DNA of 64,000 bases, taken from assembly GCF_001500125.1 (NCBI RefSeq), contig NZ_LQIV01000045.1, positions 1 through 64,000 of the forward strand, given 5' to 3'. Shown piece by piece: positions 15,479 to 28,100 of this stretch (position 1 is the first letter of the stretch; each line of letters starts with the position of its first letter). The DNA is from Mycobacterium sp. IS-1742. GTDB lineage: Bacteria; Actinomycetota; Actinomycetes; Mycobacteriales; Mycobacteriaceae. Made by a program: the position numbers and the translations under genes. A model generated the notes under the pieces. The model worked only from the letters and a program-made list of their open reading frames with translations, made no database searches and was not told the origin of the DNA.

Positions 15479-18400
15479 TCAACGCAACCGCAGACCGCGC
15501 GGGGTGCGCGTGAACCCCGCGCCGGTCAACGCGTCGTGCGCGGCCGCCCGCACCCCGCCCTGCGCGGGTTCCAACACCGCCACCCCGTTGACCTTCTCGA
15601 CCAGAAGCGACTGCACGCGGCCGCGGCCCACCAGATCGGCCAGCGCGCCCGCGGCCGCCCGCTGGGCGTCGGAGTCGTCGGTGAAGCTGAGCAGCGACCG
15701 GCCGCCCCGTTCCAGGAACCAGGCCAATTCTCCGTCGACCAGCGCCACGAGCGCACCCGCCTTGCGGCCCGGACGGTGCGAACCCTCCGCCTCACCGTCG
15801 GCGGTGCGGACCGGCCACGGCAGTGCGGCGCCGTAGGGGTTGGCCGGGTCGGCGGCCGCCAGCACCACCGCGTGGTATTCGCGGCGTTCCTGGTCGACCT
15901 CGTCCAGATAGGTCCGCAACCGGTCCACCGTGGAGGCCACGGCGAACTGGGCGCCGCCCAGCGACTCGACGAAGTATCCGCGCTGGCATCGGCCGGCGTC
16001 CTCGAAGGCGGTCAGCACCTTGTAGAGCATCGCGAACCCGCCCGGTACACCCTCCGCGACGGCCGCGCCCTTGGTCAGCACCCCGTGCCGGTTCAGGAGC
16101 AGCTCGGCCGAGAAGTGCGCGCGGACAGTCGAATCCGGTTCCGCGCCGGGCAGCGCCGACCAGCGTCCGGCCACCGTCGGGTCACTCGACCTGGTCTGCG
16201 CGTGCGCGATGCTGTAGCTGCTCAACCGCGGCGGGCGGGCCCGTTGCCGGTGCGCGGGGGCGCCGCGCCTGCCGGTGGACCGCCGGCTCCCGGAGAGCAT
16301 GGCGCGCACGGGGGCGAAGGTGTCCCCGGTGACCCAGCCGCCCCAGATCAGTTCCCACAGTGCCGTTTTGAAGGATTCGGAGTCGCCGCCGGCGAGCTGG
16401 CGGAAGAAATAGGCGCCGCCGGCACCGAGGGTCTCCATGATCGCCCGGTGGGTGTCGGTGAAGTCGAGTTCCACCGGTGCGGTCAACGTCAACGGCGCCG
16501 AATCGGCGTGGTGGAACGCGATCCAGCCGTCCCCGCCGCCGATCGGCCCCGCACCCGACCACATGATCTCGCCGCTGGCCAGCAGTTCGTCGAGCATGGC
16601 GGGCTGGTAGTCACGCACCCGCTGGGACAGCACCAACGGCTCCACTGCCGACGCCGGTACCGGCACACCGGCGAGTTGGTCGATCGCCGAGGCCAGCCCG
16701 TCGACTCCTGCGCTGTGCGGCGACCCGACATGCTGCCAGGCCGGGAGGAACCGGGCGTACGCGGTGGTGCTGACCGGCTCCACCTGCGCCCGCAGCGCGG
16801 CCAGCGACCGGCGGCGCAGGATCTTCAGGACGTCGCCGTCACACCACTGCTCGTTGCCCGCGCGATCCCCGGCGGGCACGTCGGTGAACTCGCCGCGCAC
16901 CAATCGCCCGTCGACGGTGAGCCGGCCCAGCACGTCGGCGGTGACGCGCAGGCCGAGACCGAAGCGCGCGGCCGCCTCGGCGGTGGTGAACGGGCCATGG
17001 GTGCGCGCGAAGCGGCCCCGCAGCTCGCCGAGCGGATCGGCCACCGGGTCGAGGAACGACAGCGGGACACCGACGGGCACCGCGATCCCCACGCCGTCGC
17101 GCAGCAGGCCCACGTCCTCGATCGCCACCCACCAGGTCTGCCCGGCGAACGACACGGTCAGCACGCGCTTCGCCGACAGCAGACCCTCGAGCCAACCGCC
17201 GACGTCGTCGGTGGTGGAGCGTTCGCCGATCTCCTCGGCGGTCAACGGCCCCAGCAGGCGCAGCAGGTCGGCGACGCCCTCGGCGTCCTTCGCGCGCCGG
17301 TCCTCGGCGAGGTGCTGCAACTGGCGCGCGGTGGCGGCGATGACGTCGGCGTCGAGAAGCTCCCGAAGTTCGACGCGGCCCAGCAGCTCCGCGAGCAGCG
17401 TGCTGTCCAACGACAGTGCGGCGGCGCGGCGTTCGGCCAACGGACTGTCGCCTTCGTACATGAACGCACCGACGTAGCCGAACAGCAGTGAGGCCGCGAA
17501 CGGCGACGGCGTGGTGGTCTCCACCTCGACGACGCGCAGACGGCGTTGGGCGATCCGGTGCATCAGCTCGACCAGGGCGGGGACGTCGTAGACGTCCTGC
17601 AGGCACTCGCGCACGGCTTCGAGCACGATCGGGAAGTCCGGATACTTGCGGGCCACATCGAGCAGCTGCGCGGCGCGCTGGCGTTGATGCCACAGCGGGG
17701 AGCGCTTACCGGGATGACGACGCGGCAGCAGCAGCGCGCGCGCCGCGCACTCGCGGAACCGGGACGCGAACAGCGCCGACCCGCCGACCTCCGCGGTGAC
17801 GATGGGTTCGATCTCCTCGGCGTCGAAGACGAACAGGTCCGCGAACGACGCCGTGCCGCCGGACTCGAAGTCGGTGTCCGGCAACCGGACGATGATGCCG
17901 TCGTCGGATGCGGTCGGTTTCTCGTCGATGCCGTAGCGCTCCCGCAGCCGGCGCCCGACCGCGAGTGCGAGCGGGCCGTGCACGCGCAGACCGTAGGGGG
18001 AGTGCAGGATGATCCGCCAGTCACCGAGTTCGTCGCGGAAGCGCTCGACGATGAACGTGGTGTCGGTGGGCACCGTGCCGGTGGCCTGACGCTGATCGTC
18101 GAGCAGTCGGTAGAGGTTGTCGGTCGCGTAGTCGTTGAACCCCATTGTGCGACAACGCTCGGCGAACGCATCGGCGCCCAGCGAGGCGAGTTCTCCGGTG
18201 AACGCGCCGACGGCGGCGCCGAGTTCGGCAGGCCGCCCCACCCCGTCGCCGCGCCAGAACGGCAGCCGCGCGGGCTGGCCGGGCGCCGGGATCACCAGCA
18301 CGCGGTCGTGGGTGATCTCGGTGATCCGCCAGCTCGTGGCGCCCAGCGAGATCACGTCGCTGGGCCGTGACTCGTAGACCATCTCCTCGTCGAGTTCGCC

Positions 18401-20062
18401 GACCCGAGAGGGCTTGTCGGAATCGGTGGCCAGGTAGACGGTGAACATGCCGCGGTCGGGGATGGCGCCGCCGGACGTGACGGCCAGCCGCTGCGCCCCG
18501 GGCCGGGCGGTCAGCGTGCCGGCATCGCGGTCGTACACCAGGCGCGGCCGCAGTTCGGCGAACTCGGTGGACGGATACTTGCCCGACAGCAGGTCGAGCG
18601 TCGCCTCGAACGCGCTGCGCGGCAGCGTCGCGAACGGGGCGCTGCGGCGCACCGCATCGAACCAGCGGTCGGCGTCGAGTGGTTCGAGCGCCGCGGCGGC
18701 CACCGTGTGCTGGGCGAGCACGTCGAGTGGGTTGGCGGGCACCCGCATGGTCTCGATCTGGCCGGCGAGCATGCGCTGCACCGTGACCGCGCAGCCGATC
18801 AGATCGGTGCGGTGCTTGGGGAACAGCACACCCTGGGAGATCTCCCCGACCTGGTGGCCGGCCCGGCCCACCCGCTGCAGACCGCTGGCCACCGAGGGCG
18901 GCGTCTCCACCTGGACGACGAGGTCCACCGCGCCCATGTCGATACCGAGTTCGAGGCTGGACGTCGCGACGACGGCCTTGAGCCGGCCGCTCTTGAGGTC
19001 GTCCTCGACGATCGCCCGCTGCTCCTTGCTGACCGACCCGTGGTGTGCCTTCGCGAGCAGCGGTTCGGCGCCGAAGGACTGCCCGCTGCCCATCAACTGC
19101 GCGGGGGCGCCGCCGCCCACTCCGTCGTTGCGGCCGTCCAGCGCGGTGCCGGTGCGTTCGGCGTGGATCTCGTTGAGCCGCGACGTCAGGCGCTCGGCGA
19201 GCCGCCGCGAGTTCGCGAACACGATCGAGGAGCGGTGCGCCTCGACCAGGTCGACGATCTGCTCCTCGACGTCGGGCCAGATGGTGTTGTTCTCCAGGTC
19301 CGCCATGTCGGGCACCGGCACCTGCACCGACAGGTCGAACGTCTTGGCGGCCGGCGGCGCGACGATGGTCGTCGGCGCATGCCCGGACAGGAAGCGGGCC
19401 ACCTCCTCGGGCGGGCGGACCGTCGCCGAGAGACCGATGCGCTGCGCCGGCCGCTCCATGAGCTGGTCGAGCCGCTCCAACGACAGCGCCAGGTGCGCGC
19501 CCCGCTTCGTGGCCGCCAGCGCGTGCACCTCGTCGACGATCACCGTCTCGACCTCGGCGAGGGTGTCGCGGGCGGCCGAGGTCAGCATCAGGAACAGCGA
19601 CTCGGGCGTGGTGATGAGGATGTCCGGGGGACGGGTGACGAGTTCGCGGCGCTGGGCGGGCGTGGTGTCCCCGGAGCGGACGCCGACGCTGATCGACGGC
19701 GGTGGGTGGCCGTGGCGTTCGGCGATCCGCGCGATCCCCGTCAACGGTGTGCGCAGGTTGCGTTCGACGTCGACGGCGAGCGCCTTGAGCGGGGATACGT
19801 AGAGCACCCGGGTGCCCGCACCGACGGGCCGCGGCTCCTTCGATGTGGGAGAGGACGCGAGCCGGTCGATCGCCGACAGGAAGGCCGCGAGAGTCTTACC
19901 CGAACCGGTGGGCGCGATGACCAGGGTGTTGCCCCCGTCGGCGATGGCCGACCAGGCCTGCGCCTGCGCCGGGGTGGGTTCGACGAACGTGCCCGCGAAC
20001 CACTCCCGGGTCAGGGCACTGAACCGGGAGAGGCCGTCGGTGGCCGTCGGGGGGTGCGTCAC
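15479..20062 (-). CDS. lhr: Large ATP-dependent helicase Lhr
   Basis: About 1527 residues, the length of full-size Lhr. It is a superfamily 2 3'-to-5' DNA translocase/helicase with Walker A APTGSGKT (residues 50-57), DEVH box (177-180) and TTPES, SLELGID and the motif VI region QRVGRAGHQ, followed by a winged helix and a very long Lhr-specific C-terminal region. Known mycobacterial Lhr is induced by DNA damage. The start is uncertain: GTG at 20062 follows GGAGGGG almost directly, and no ATG fits better before the conserved LSRFSALTREWF. The nei2 neighbour supports a repair role. Confidence 0.93.
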   Translation of the reverse strand: MTHPPTATDGLSRFSALTREWFAGTFVEPTPAQAQAWSAIADGGNTLVIAPTGSGKTLAAFLSAIDRLASSPTSKEPRPVGAGTRVLYVSPLKALAVDVERNLRTPLTGIARIAERHGHPPPSISVGVRSGDTTPAQRRELVTRPPDILITTPESLFLMLTSAARDTLAEVETVIVDEVHALAATKRGAHLALSLERLDQLMERPAQRIGLSATVRPPEEVARFLSGHAPTTIVAPPAAKTFDLSVQVPVPDMADLENNTIWPDVEEQIVDLVEAHRSSIVFANSRRLAERLTSRLNEIHAERTGTALDGRNDGVGGGAPAQLMGSGQSFGAEPLLAKAHHGSVSKEQRAIVEDDLKSGRLKAVVATSSLELGIDMGAVDLVVQVETPPSVASGLQRVGRAGHQVGEISQGVLFPKHRTDLIGCAVTVQRMLAGQIETMRVPANPLDVLAQHTVAAAALEPLDADRWFDAVRRSAPFATLPRSAFEATLDLLSGKYPSTEFAELRPRLVYDRDAGTLTARPGAQRLAVTSGGAIPDRGMFTVYLATDSDKPSRVGELDEEMVYESRPSDVISLGATSWRITEITHDRVLVIPAPGQPARLPFWRGDGVGRPAELGAAVGAFTGELASLGADAFAERCRTMGFNDYATDNLYRLLDDQRQATGTVPTDTTFIVERFRDELGDWRIILHSPYGLRVHGPLALAVGRRLRERYGIDEKPTASDDGIIVRLPDTDFESGGTASFADLFVFDAEEIEPIVTAEVGGSALFASRFRECAARALLLPRRHPGKRSPLWHQRQRAAQLLDVARKYPDFPIVLEAVRECLQDVYDVPALVELMHRIAQRRLRVVEVETTTPSPFAASLLFGYVGAFMYEGDSPLAERRAAALSLDSTLLAELLGRVELRELLDADVIAATARQLQHLAEDRRAKDAEGVADLLRLLGPLTAEEIGERSTTDDVGGWLEGLLSAKRVLTVSFAGQTWWVAIEDVGLLRDGVGIAVPVGVPLSFLDPVADPLGELRGRFARTHGPFTTAEAAARFGLGLRVTADVLGRLTVDGRLVRGEFTDVPAGDRAGNEQWCDGDVLKILRRRSLAALRAQVEPVSTTAYARFLPAWQHVGSPHSAGVDGLASAIDQLAGVPVPASAVEPLVLSQRVRDYQPAMLDELLASGEIMWSGAGPIGGGDGWIAFHHADSAPLTLTAPVELDFTDTHRAIMETLGAGGAYFFRQLAGGDSESFKTALWELIWGGWVTGDTFAPVRAMLSGSRRSTGRRGAPAHRQRARPPRLSSYSIAHAQTRSSDPTVAGRWSALPGAEPDSTVRAHFSAELLLNRHGVLTKGAAVAEGVPGGFAMLYKVLTAFEDAGRCQRGYFVESLGGAQFAVASTVDRLRTYLDEVDQERREYHAVVLAAADPANPYGAALPWPVRTADGEAEGSHRPGRKAGALVALVDGELAWFLERGGRSLLSFTDDSDAQRAAAGALADLVGRGRVQSLLVEKVNGVAVLEPAQGGVRAAAHDALTGAGFTRTPRGLRLR

Positions 20063-20112
20063 CCCTCCATGGTGACAACTGCCACCGACACGTCCCCCGA
20101 GACCGGGGCAGG

Positions 20113-20907
20113 CTAGTGCCGCAGCAGCGACCGCTGGTAGCGCCGCATCCCGGCGATCCACCGGTCGTGGTCGGCCACCTTGCCTGCCAGCATGTCGCGG
20201 ACCTCCGGGTGGGGCAGGACGAGGAAGCGGCCGTCTCGGACCGCGGCGACGGTCTGCTCGGCCACCTCGTTCGCGCTGATCACGGTGCCGGCCTGCACCA
20301 CGGAATCCGCGCCCAACCGCACCGTGGCATCGGCCGAATCGCGGATCGACGACAGCAGCGCGGTGTCGACACCCATCGGGCACACGCACGTCACCCCGAT
20401 GCCGTCGTCGCCGTAGGTGACCGCGAGCCATTCGGCGAACCCCACCGCGGCGTGTTTGCTCACGGCGTAACCCGCGGCGCCGATCTGGGTGAGCAGCCCG
20501 GCCGCCGACGCGACACTGACGAAGTGGCCGCGGCCACGGGTCTGCCACTGCGGCACCAGCAGGGTGGCGGCGCGGACGTGGGCGCGCAGGTTCACCTCGA
20601 GGATGCGGTCCCAGTCCGCTTCGGCGCCCAGTCCCGGTGCGCCCATGACGCCGGCGTTGGCGACGAAGACGTCCACCGGTCGCACGGCGACCATGGCCTC
20701 GATGTCGACCGCCGAACTCGCGTCGGCGCGCAGGGCCGTGACGCTCGTCCCGGTGTCGCCGAGGCGCCGCGCGGTCTCGGCCAGGCCGGCCTCGTCGAGG
20801 TCGCCGAGCACCAGGTGGGCGCCCGCCGCGGCGAACGACTCCGCGAGTGCGCGCCCGATGCCGGAACCGGCGCCGGTGATCGCCACGACGCTGTTGTCGA
20901 TGTCCAT
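20113..20907 (-). CDS. Short-chain dehydrogenase/reductase (SDR)
   Basis: A 264-residue classical SDR. TGAGSGIG is at residues 11-18, ANAG at 83-86, Asn106 in EVN, and catalytic Ser134, Tyr147, Lys151 (YAVSK) are all present. The C-terminal segment WIAGMRRYQRSLLRH goes beyond the core fold and is typical of a mycobacterial SDR group with unknown substrates. The ATG start at 20907 begins MDIDNS. It lies 50 bp upstream of lhr on the same strand and could be co-transcribed with it; the frame continues upstream without meaning. Confidence 0.85.
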   Translation of the reverse strand: MDIDNSVVAITGAGSGIGRALAESFAAAGAHLVLGDLDEAGLAETARRLGDTGTSVTALRADASSAVDIEAMVAVRPVDVFVANAGVMGAPGLGAEADWDRILEVNLRAHVRAATLLVPQWQTRGRGHFVSVASAAGLLTQIGAAGYAVSKHAAVGFAEWLAVTYGDDGIGVTCVCPMGVDTALLSSIRDSADATVRLGADSVVQAGTVISANEVAEQTVAAVRDGRFLVLPHPEVRDMLAGKVADHDRWIAGMRRYQRSLLRH

Positions 20908-20985
20908 GGTCCGATCCTGCCGAACCCGCGTGGAGCAACGGTCCGCCGGGTACTCCGGTGGGCTATCGAGGAAAGGTGGAACGTC

Positions 20986-21363
20986 ATGAACATCGTCGTA
21001 GGTGCGGCCCGTCTGGTCACCGGGACCGCCAACGCGACGACCGCGGCGGCGGGCGCGGTCGGCGGCGCGGCCGTCAGCGGGATCGTCGGCGGAGTGCAGG
21101 GTGCGGCCACCGGTGTACGCCACGGTCTGAGCAGCGGGAGCCACTCCACGCCTGCGGCACTGCTGACCCTCGGCGCAGTCGGCGCCGCCGGGCTGGTGGA
21201 GTGGCCGGTGCTGGCCGCGGTCGGGGGGACCGCGCTGCTGGCGCGCCAACTCGGGCGCGGTGCCGGGACGGACACCGCACCCGAGTCGCCGGCGGCTCAC
21301 CCCCGCAAGGCCGCGCCGGCGCGTGAGACGGCACGTAAGAAAACCGTCACGACGCGAAGCTGA
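20986..21363 (+). CDS. Small Gly/Ala-rich membrane protein with a GLVEWPV motif
   Basis: A 125-residue protein starting at ATG 20986 after the good ribosome site GAAAGGTGGA. Residues 1-50 are Ala/Gly/Thr-rich, a hydrophobic hairpin follows (about 57-85, containing GLVEWPVLAAVGGTALLA), and the tail is basic and disordered (KAAPARETARKK). The core AGLVEWP/A-GG motif recurs in the small protein at 24807-25103 (VELVEWPVAVAIGAGHAL). I do not know its function; the second copy lies next to a P-type ATPase, which hints at a helper role in membrane cation transport. Confidence 0.65.
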   Translation: MNIVVGAARLVTGTANATTAAAGAVGGAAVSGIVGGVQGAATGVRHGLSSGSHSTPAALLTLGAVGAAGLVEWPVLAAVGGTALLARQLGRGAGTDTAPESPAAHPRKAAPARETARKKTVTTRS

Positions 21364-22629
21364 GAGGGCGCCGTCGCACGCGGGTACGGGTAACCGCGAT
21401 GGCGACGATCCTGGCCTACACCTCACCGCCTGCGGGGCACCTTTTCCCGATGCTCGCGCTGCTGCGCGAGCTGGCCGGGCGCGGACACCTGGTGCACGTG
21501 CGCACCTACGCGGCCGGGGTCGCGGCCGCCCGCGCCGCGGGGATGACCGCCGATCGGGTCGACCCCCGGATCGAGGACATCGTCAGCGAGGACTGGCGGG
21601 CCGAGAGCGGACGTGCGGTGCTGCGCATGACGATCGAGACGTTCGGCGGACGCGGCGCGCACGAACTCGACGACCTCGACGAGGCGATCGCGCTCGTCGG
21701 ACCGGACCTCGTGCTGCTCGACATCAACTGCTGGGGCGCGATGGCCGCCGCCGAAGCGGGTGACGTGCCGTGGGCCGTGTTCTCCCCGTACACCCCTTTC
21801 CTGAGGTCTGCGGGTATGTCCCCGGTCGGGGCGGGCAAGGCGCCGTGGCCCGGCCCCGTGGGCCGTCTGCGCGACCTCGGGGTGCGCGCAGTGGTCCAGC
21901 AGGTCTTCGACGCACCGATGATGGTGCACATCAACACTTTTCGGGCGCTCCGTGGATTACCCCGCCTGCGCGACGTGGACGCCGTTCTGCGTCGAGCGCC
22001 GCTGCTGCTGGTGGCCGGCGGGGAACCGTTCGAGTATCCGCACCCGGGCTGGGGTGAGGCGGTGCAGATGATCGGACCGTGTGAACACGACCCGGACGCC
22101 GGCGCGGCGCCTGCGTGGCTCGACGACGTCGACGGGCCGCTCATCCTGGTCACCACGTCGTCGGTGAAACAGGCCGACTCCGCGCTCGTCACCACCGCAC
22201 TGACCGCGTTCGCCGGGGCCGATGTCCACGTCGTGGCGACCTGCCCGGCCGGCGTTCCCGCGGCGATCACGGTGCCGCCCAACGCCACCGTGACCGGGTT
22301 TCTCCCGCACGGTCCGATCCTCGATCGGGCGGTCTGTGCGATCACCCACGGCGGTATGGGCGTCACCCAGAAGGCGCTGGCCCGCGGTGTGCCCGTGTGC
22401 GCGGTGCCCTACGGCCGCGACCAGTTCGAGGTGGCCCGCCGGGTGCAGGCCGCCCGGTGCGGCACGCGACTGCCTGGGCGGCGACTGACGCCACGGCGAC
22501 TGCGCGCCGAGGTCGAGCGCGCGCGGACGATGACGCCGGGCGCACGGCGGGTGGCGGAGGGATTCGCCGCCACCGGCGGGGTGGCGCGCGGAGCGGATCT
22601 GTTGGAAGACCACCTGATCCGGCGGTCGG

Positions 22630-24252
<1,623 letters not shown>

Positions 24253-24323
24253 CGGTGTTCCTTCGCAGTTGGTCGGAGTGTCGAAAGCGTTTCCGGTGTC
24301 GGGTGCTCGGCTACAGTGCCGCC

Positions 24324-24803
24324 ATGGGTGAACCCGACGAGCACCCGCATATACCTGCGTCGCTCGATGAGATCGACCGCATCCTGGCGCGTGAACTCGT
24401 CACCGACGGGCGGGCCACACTGGCGCACCTGGCGGCCAGCGCCGGGCTGTCGGTGTCGGCGGTGCAGTCACGGGTGCGCCGCTTGGAGGCGCGCGGGGTC
24501 GTCACCGGATACCAGGCGAAGATCAGCCCGGAAGCGGTCGGGCACCAACTCTCGGCGTTCGTCGCGATCACTCCTCTCGACCCGTCCCAACCCGATGATG
24601 CGCCCGCGCGACTCGAACACATAGCGGCGATCGAGTCCTGCCACTCGGTGGCAGGCGACGAGAGCTATGTGCTGCTGGTCCGCGTCGGATCGGCACGCGC
24701 GCTCGAGGATCTGCTGCAGCAGATCAGGACGGCGGCCAACGTGCGGACCCGAAGCACGATCATCCTACAGACTTTTTACGAAGGTCGACAGCACATACCG
24801 TAA
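24324..24803 (+). CDS. lrpA: Lrp/AsnC-family transcriptional regulator
   Basis: A 159-residue Lrp protein: an N-terminal HTH (LDEIDRILARELVTDGRATLAHLAASAGLSVSAVQSRVRRLEARGVV, residues about 14-60) and a C-terminal RAM effector domain containing CHSVAGDESYVLLV, where amino acids bind. In M. tuberculosis the homologue (Rv3291c) lies beside lat and is thought to control lysine/starvation genes. Here it is divergent from pcd, with 71 bp between starts, and lat lies 4.8 kb downstream. The ATG at 24324 is preceded by only a weak ribosome site. Confidence 0.92.
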   Translation: MGEPDEHPHIPASLDEIDRILARELVTDGRATLAHLAASAGLSVSAVQSRVRRLEARGVVTGYQAKISPEAVGHQLSAFVAITPLDPSQPDDAPARLEHIAAIESCHSVAGDESYVLLVRVGSARALEDLLQQIRTAANVRTRSTIILQTFYEGRQHIP

Positions 24804-24813
24804 CTTTTACGGT
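24797..24813. terminator. Short dyad containing both convergent stop codons
   Basis: ACCGTAA (24797-24803), CTT, TTACGGT (24807-24813). The TAA of lrpA is in the left arm and the TAA of the opposing small gene is in the right arm, so the two genes end inside one palindrome. The stem is short (7 bp) and has no T-tract, so function as a bidirectional terminator is uncertain. Confidence 0.4.
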
Positions 24814-25103
24814 CTTGATGCCTGCGGAGGTGATTTTTGCCGATTCTGGCTGACCAGGGCGTGTCCCGCGCCGATCGCCACGGCGACCGGCCACTCGACG
24901 AGTTCCACCGCGACCAGGCCGGCCAGTGCGGCGTAGAACGCCAACTGGTCGGGCCGCGGAATCGGCACCCGGCCGATCACCGGCAGCGAGATCGCGAACC
25001 GCTCGGCACCGGCCACCCGGGCCGCGACGTCACGATGTGATGGGGCGCCGGTCACCTCGGTGTCACCTTCCGTTGGTCGGTCCGATCTAGCGTCGTCGGT
25101 CAT
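24807..25103 (-). CDS. Small membrane protein downstream of the P-type ATPase, VELVEWPV motif
   Basis: A 98-residue protein from ATG 25103, 7 bp after the ATPase stop and thus in its operon. Residues 1-35 are polar; then ISLPVIGRVPIPRPDQL leads into a hydrophobic hairpin (AFYAALAGLVAVELVEWPVAVAIGAGHALV) and a short tail. It shares the L/G-VEWPV core with the small protein at 20986-21363. In M. tuberculosis, I recall a similar small membrane protein beside ctpH. Small partner proteins of mycobacterial P-type ATPases are known (PacL proteins), but this is a different sequence family. Confidence 0.7.
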   Translation of the reverse strand: MTDDARSDRPTEGDTEVTGAPSHRDVAARVAGAERFAISLPVIGRVPIPRPDQLAFYAALAGLVAVELVEWPVAVAIGAGHALVSQNRQKSPPQASRP

Positions 25104-25110
25104 GGCGAAC

Positions 25111-28100
25111 CTACTTGCCGCCCTCGTACGAAGCAGTGGCCAGGATGCGCTGCTCGGCGGCGCCGCCGACGTGCTCACCCCGCCCCTGTGCGAGATCTAC
25201 GCCGTCCTCGTCCGCGCCGGGGTCGTCGTCATCGAGGACAACTGACGGGACGCCGGTGAGGCGCTGCAGCAGCGCCGGGGCGATCGCGGAGATCGCCGTC
25301 GCGCCCGCCGCGGCGACGAACGCCTCACCCCACCCGAACGGCCCGACAGGCGTACAGCCGAACACCTGACTGATGACCGGGGTGCTGATGATGCCGATCA
25401 TCGCGGCGAAGGTGGCGACGTTCGTGGCGACCACCAGAGGGCCGTGCGAATCGAGCAGCGTCTGCAACATCTGCGTGGACACCAGGCCGATCAGTGCGGC
25501 GGTCGCGGCACGCCGTGGTGTTCCGGTGACGCTGGCCATGAGCCAGGCCGCGGTCGCCCCGGCGGTCGTCGCCGCGCCGCGGATCCCGATCGCCCGCCAC
25601 ATCGCCGCCTCGTCGCGGTCGGCGGCACCGTTGTCGGCCTGAGGGCTGACGGCCAGTGCCGCGGCGGGCAGCGCGTCGGTGAGCATGTTGACCAGAAGCA
25701 TCTGACGCGCGTTGAGCACCGAGCGGCCGATCAGCAGGCTGCTGATCAATGCGAAGCACACCTCGCCCGCGTTGCCGCCGAGCAGGACCGAGACCGCCGA
25801 CTGCACGCGGCGCCAGAGTTGATTGCCCTCGTCGATCGCATCCAGCAGGGCCTCGATGCGCCCGTCGAGCAGCATCACATCGGCCGCGGTGCGCGCCGGG
25901 TCGCTGCCCGCCGCGGCCACCCCGATGCCGACGCTGGCTGCCCGGATCGCCGCGGCGTCGTTGGCGCCGTCGCCGACCATCGCGGTGACCACACCGCTGT
26001 CCTCCAACACCTGAACCACGTCGACCTTGTGTTCCGGCGTCATCCGCGCGAACACCGCGCGTTCGGCCACCGCGGTGGCGCGCTCGTCGGCCGACATGTT
26101 CTCCCACTCGTCACCGGTGACCACGTCGTCGGGGGTGACGTCGAGGCCGAGGTCTCCGGCGACCACGGCGGCGGTGACGGGATGGTCGCCGGTGATCAGT
26201 CGTACGCCGATCCCCTTGTCGTCGAGGGCCTGCAGCAGATCCCGCGCGCTGGGCCGGAGGGTGTCGGCCAACCCGACCACGCCCACCGGTCGCAGATTGC
26301 GCGCGCACAGTTGCTCGAGCCGTTCGGGGTCCTTCACGGCCCGTCGTGCGTCCCTGTCGGTGATGTCGCACTCCGCGACCGCGAGGACCCGCAGGCCCTG
26401 TGCTGTCATCTCGTCGAGGAGCGACGACAGCGCGGCATTGTCGTCACCGTGCTCCTCGGCCAGCGCCGCGGTGATCCGCTCCGGAGCGCCCTTGATCGTC
26501 AACCGGTTGCCGGTCAACGCGGCGGCGTACGGGCGGCCGGACTGGAACGGCAGCACCGCGTCGGGCTCACGGGTTCCGGTGTCGGGGGCTTCGGCCACCA
26601 GGGCCCGCAGGATGGCATCGTCGGTGGCGTGTTCGGTGCGCCTGCCGTTGCGGACGACGATGGTGCCGGCCGCCTTGGTCAGCACGTCGAACGCACTGTG
26701 GCCCTCGACCGGCCGTAAAGCCTTGACCTGCAACCGGTTTTCGCTCAAGGTACCGGTCTTGTCGAAGCACACCACAGCCACCCGGGCCAGCGCCTCCACC
26801 GAATGCGGGTTGCGGATCAACACCGACTCGCCGGACAGCCGTCGCGCGGCCGCCAATTGGGCGAGTGTTGCGACCAGCGGCAGGCCCTCGGGGACCGCGG
26901 CCACCATGACGCCGACGGCGCTGGCGGCGGAATCGCGCAGCGGGGTGCGGCGCAGCGCGGACAGCAGCCCGACGAGCGCGCCACCGCCCAGGCTCCACGG
27001 GAGGGCCCGCCCGGTGATGCGGCGCAACTGGGCCTGCAGGCCGATCTCCCGCGACTTCGAGGGCGTCATCGCCATCGCCCGCTGCATCTCCGAAGCCGCG
27101 CCCACCGCGGTCACGATGCCCAGGCCGCTGCCCGCCACGACCGTGGATCCGGCGTAGAGCATGCAGGACCGCTCAGCGAGCGGGGCGCCGGGCGCCGGAT
27201 CGGTCTCTTTGGCGACGGGCAGGGACTCACCGGTCAGCGACGACTCGTCCACCTCCAGATTGACCGCCTCGGTCAGCCTGACATCGGCCGGGACGACCTC
27301 GCCGGAACGCACGTCGATCACGTCGCCTGGACGGAGCCGGGTCGCGGGCACCTCCTCGTCGCCGTCGGCCTCGTCGTCGCCGAGGCGCCGGCGGGCAGGT
27401 GGATCCTGGACGGCCAGCAGTCGCCGCAGGATTCGTTCGGCGTGCAGCTGCTGTTCGGCTGACAGCGCCGCGTTGCCGAGAAGCACCCCGCCGACCAGAG
27501 CGGCATCGAACGGCGAGCCGAGCAGGGCGCTGGCCATCGCGCCGGTGACGAGGATCGGGGTGAGGGGGTCGGCCAGGTTCGCGCGCACCTCGCCCACGAA
27601 GTCGCGCACGTAATGCACAGCTCCCACAACGGCTTCGGGCCCGATCGTGGGGGAGTCCCGGTCGGAGGTGTCCTCCCGCCGCGGCAGCAGGTGCGCGACC
27701 TCGTCGGCGCGCAGCGCGTGCCAGTCGTGACCCGGTTCGGCGCGCGGCAGCGGGTCGCGGAACACGCGGCGACCGGACGCGGCGCCGGAGAGCAGACCTG
27801 CCATCGCGCCGGCGTGGATCGGGACGGGCCCCCGGCCGGGTACACCCGGGATGAGCATCAGGGTGCCGACGGCCGAACTCGACAGTGACAGCTCGACACC
27901 CTTGTCGCTCGCGGCCCTGGCCGCGGGAAGCGCGTGCAGGACCCGCCACGCCCCGGTCAGATCGTCGACGAGCAGGTCGGCGCTCCACGGTGGCGGCCGG
28001 CCTTCCCGGAGTACGCCGACCGTGACGTCAGCGGCGTGCGGTGTGGTCATGTCGGCCGTGGTGATCAGCAGGACCGTCGCGCCGTCTTCCTTCGCCGCGG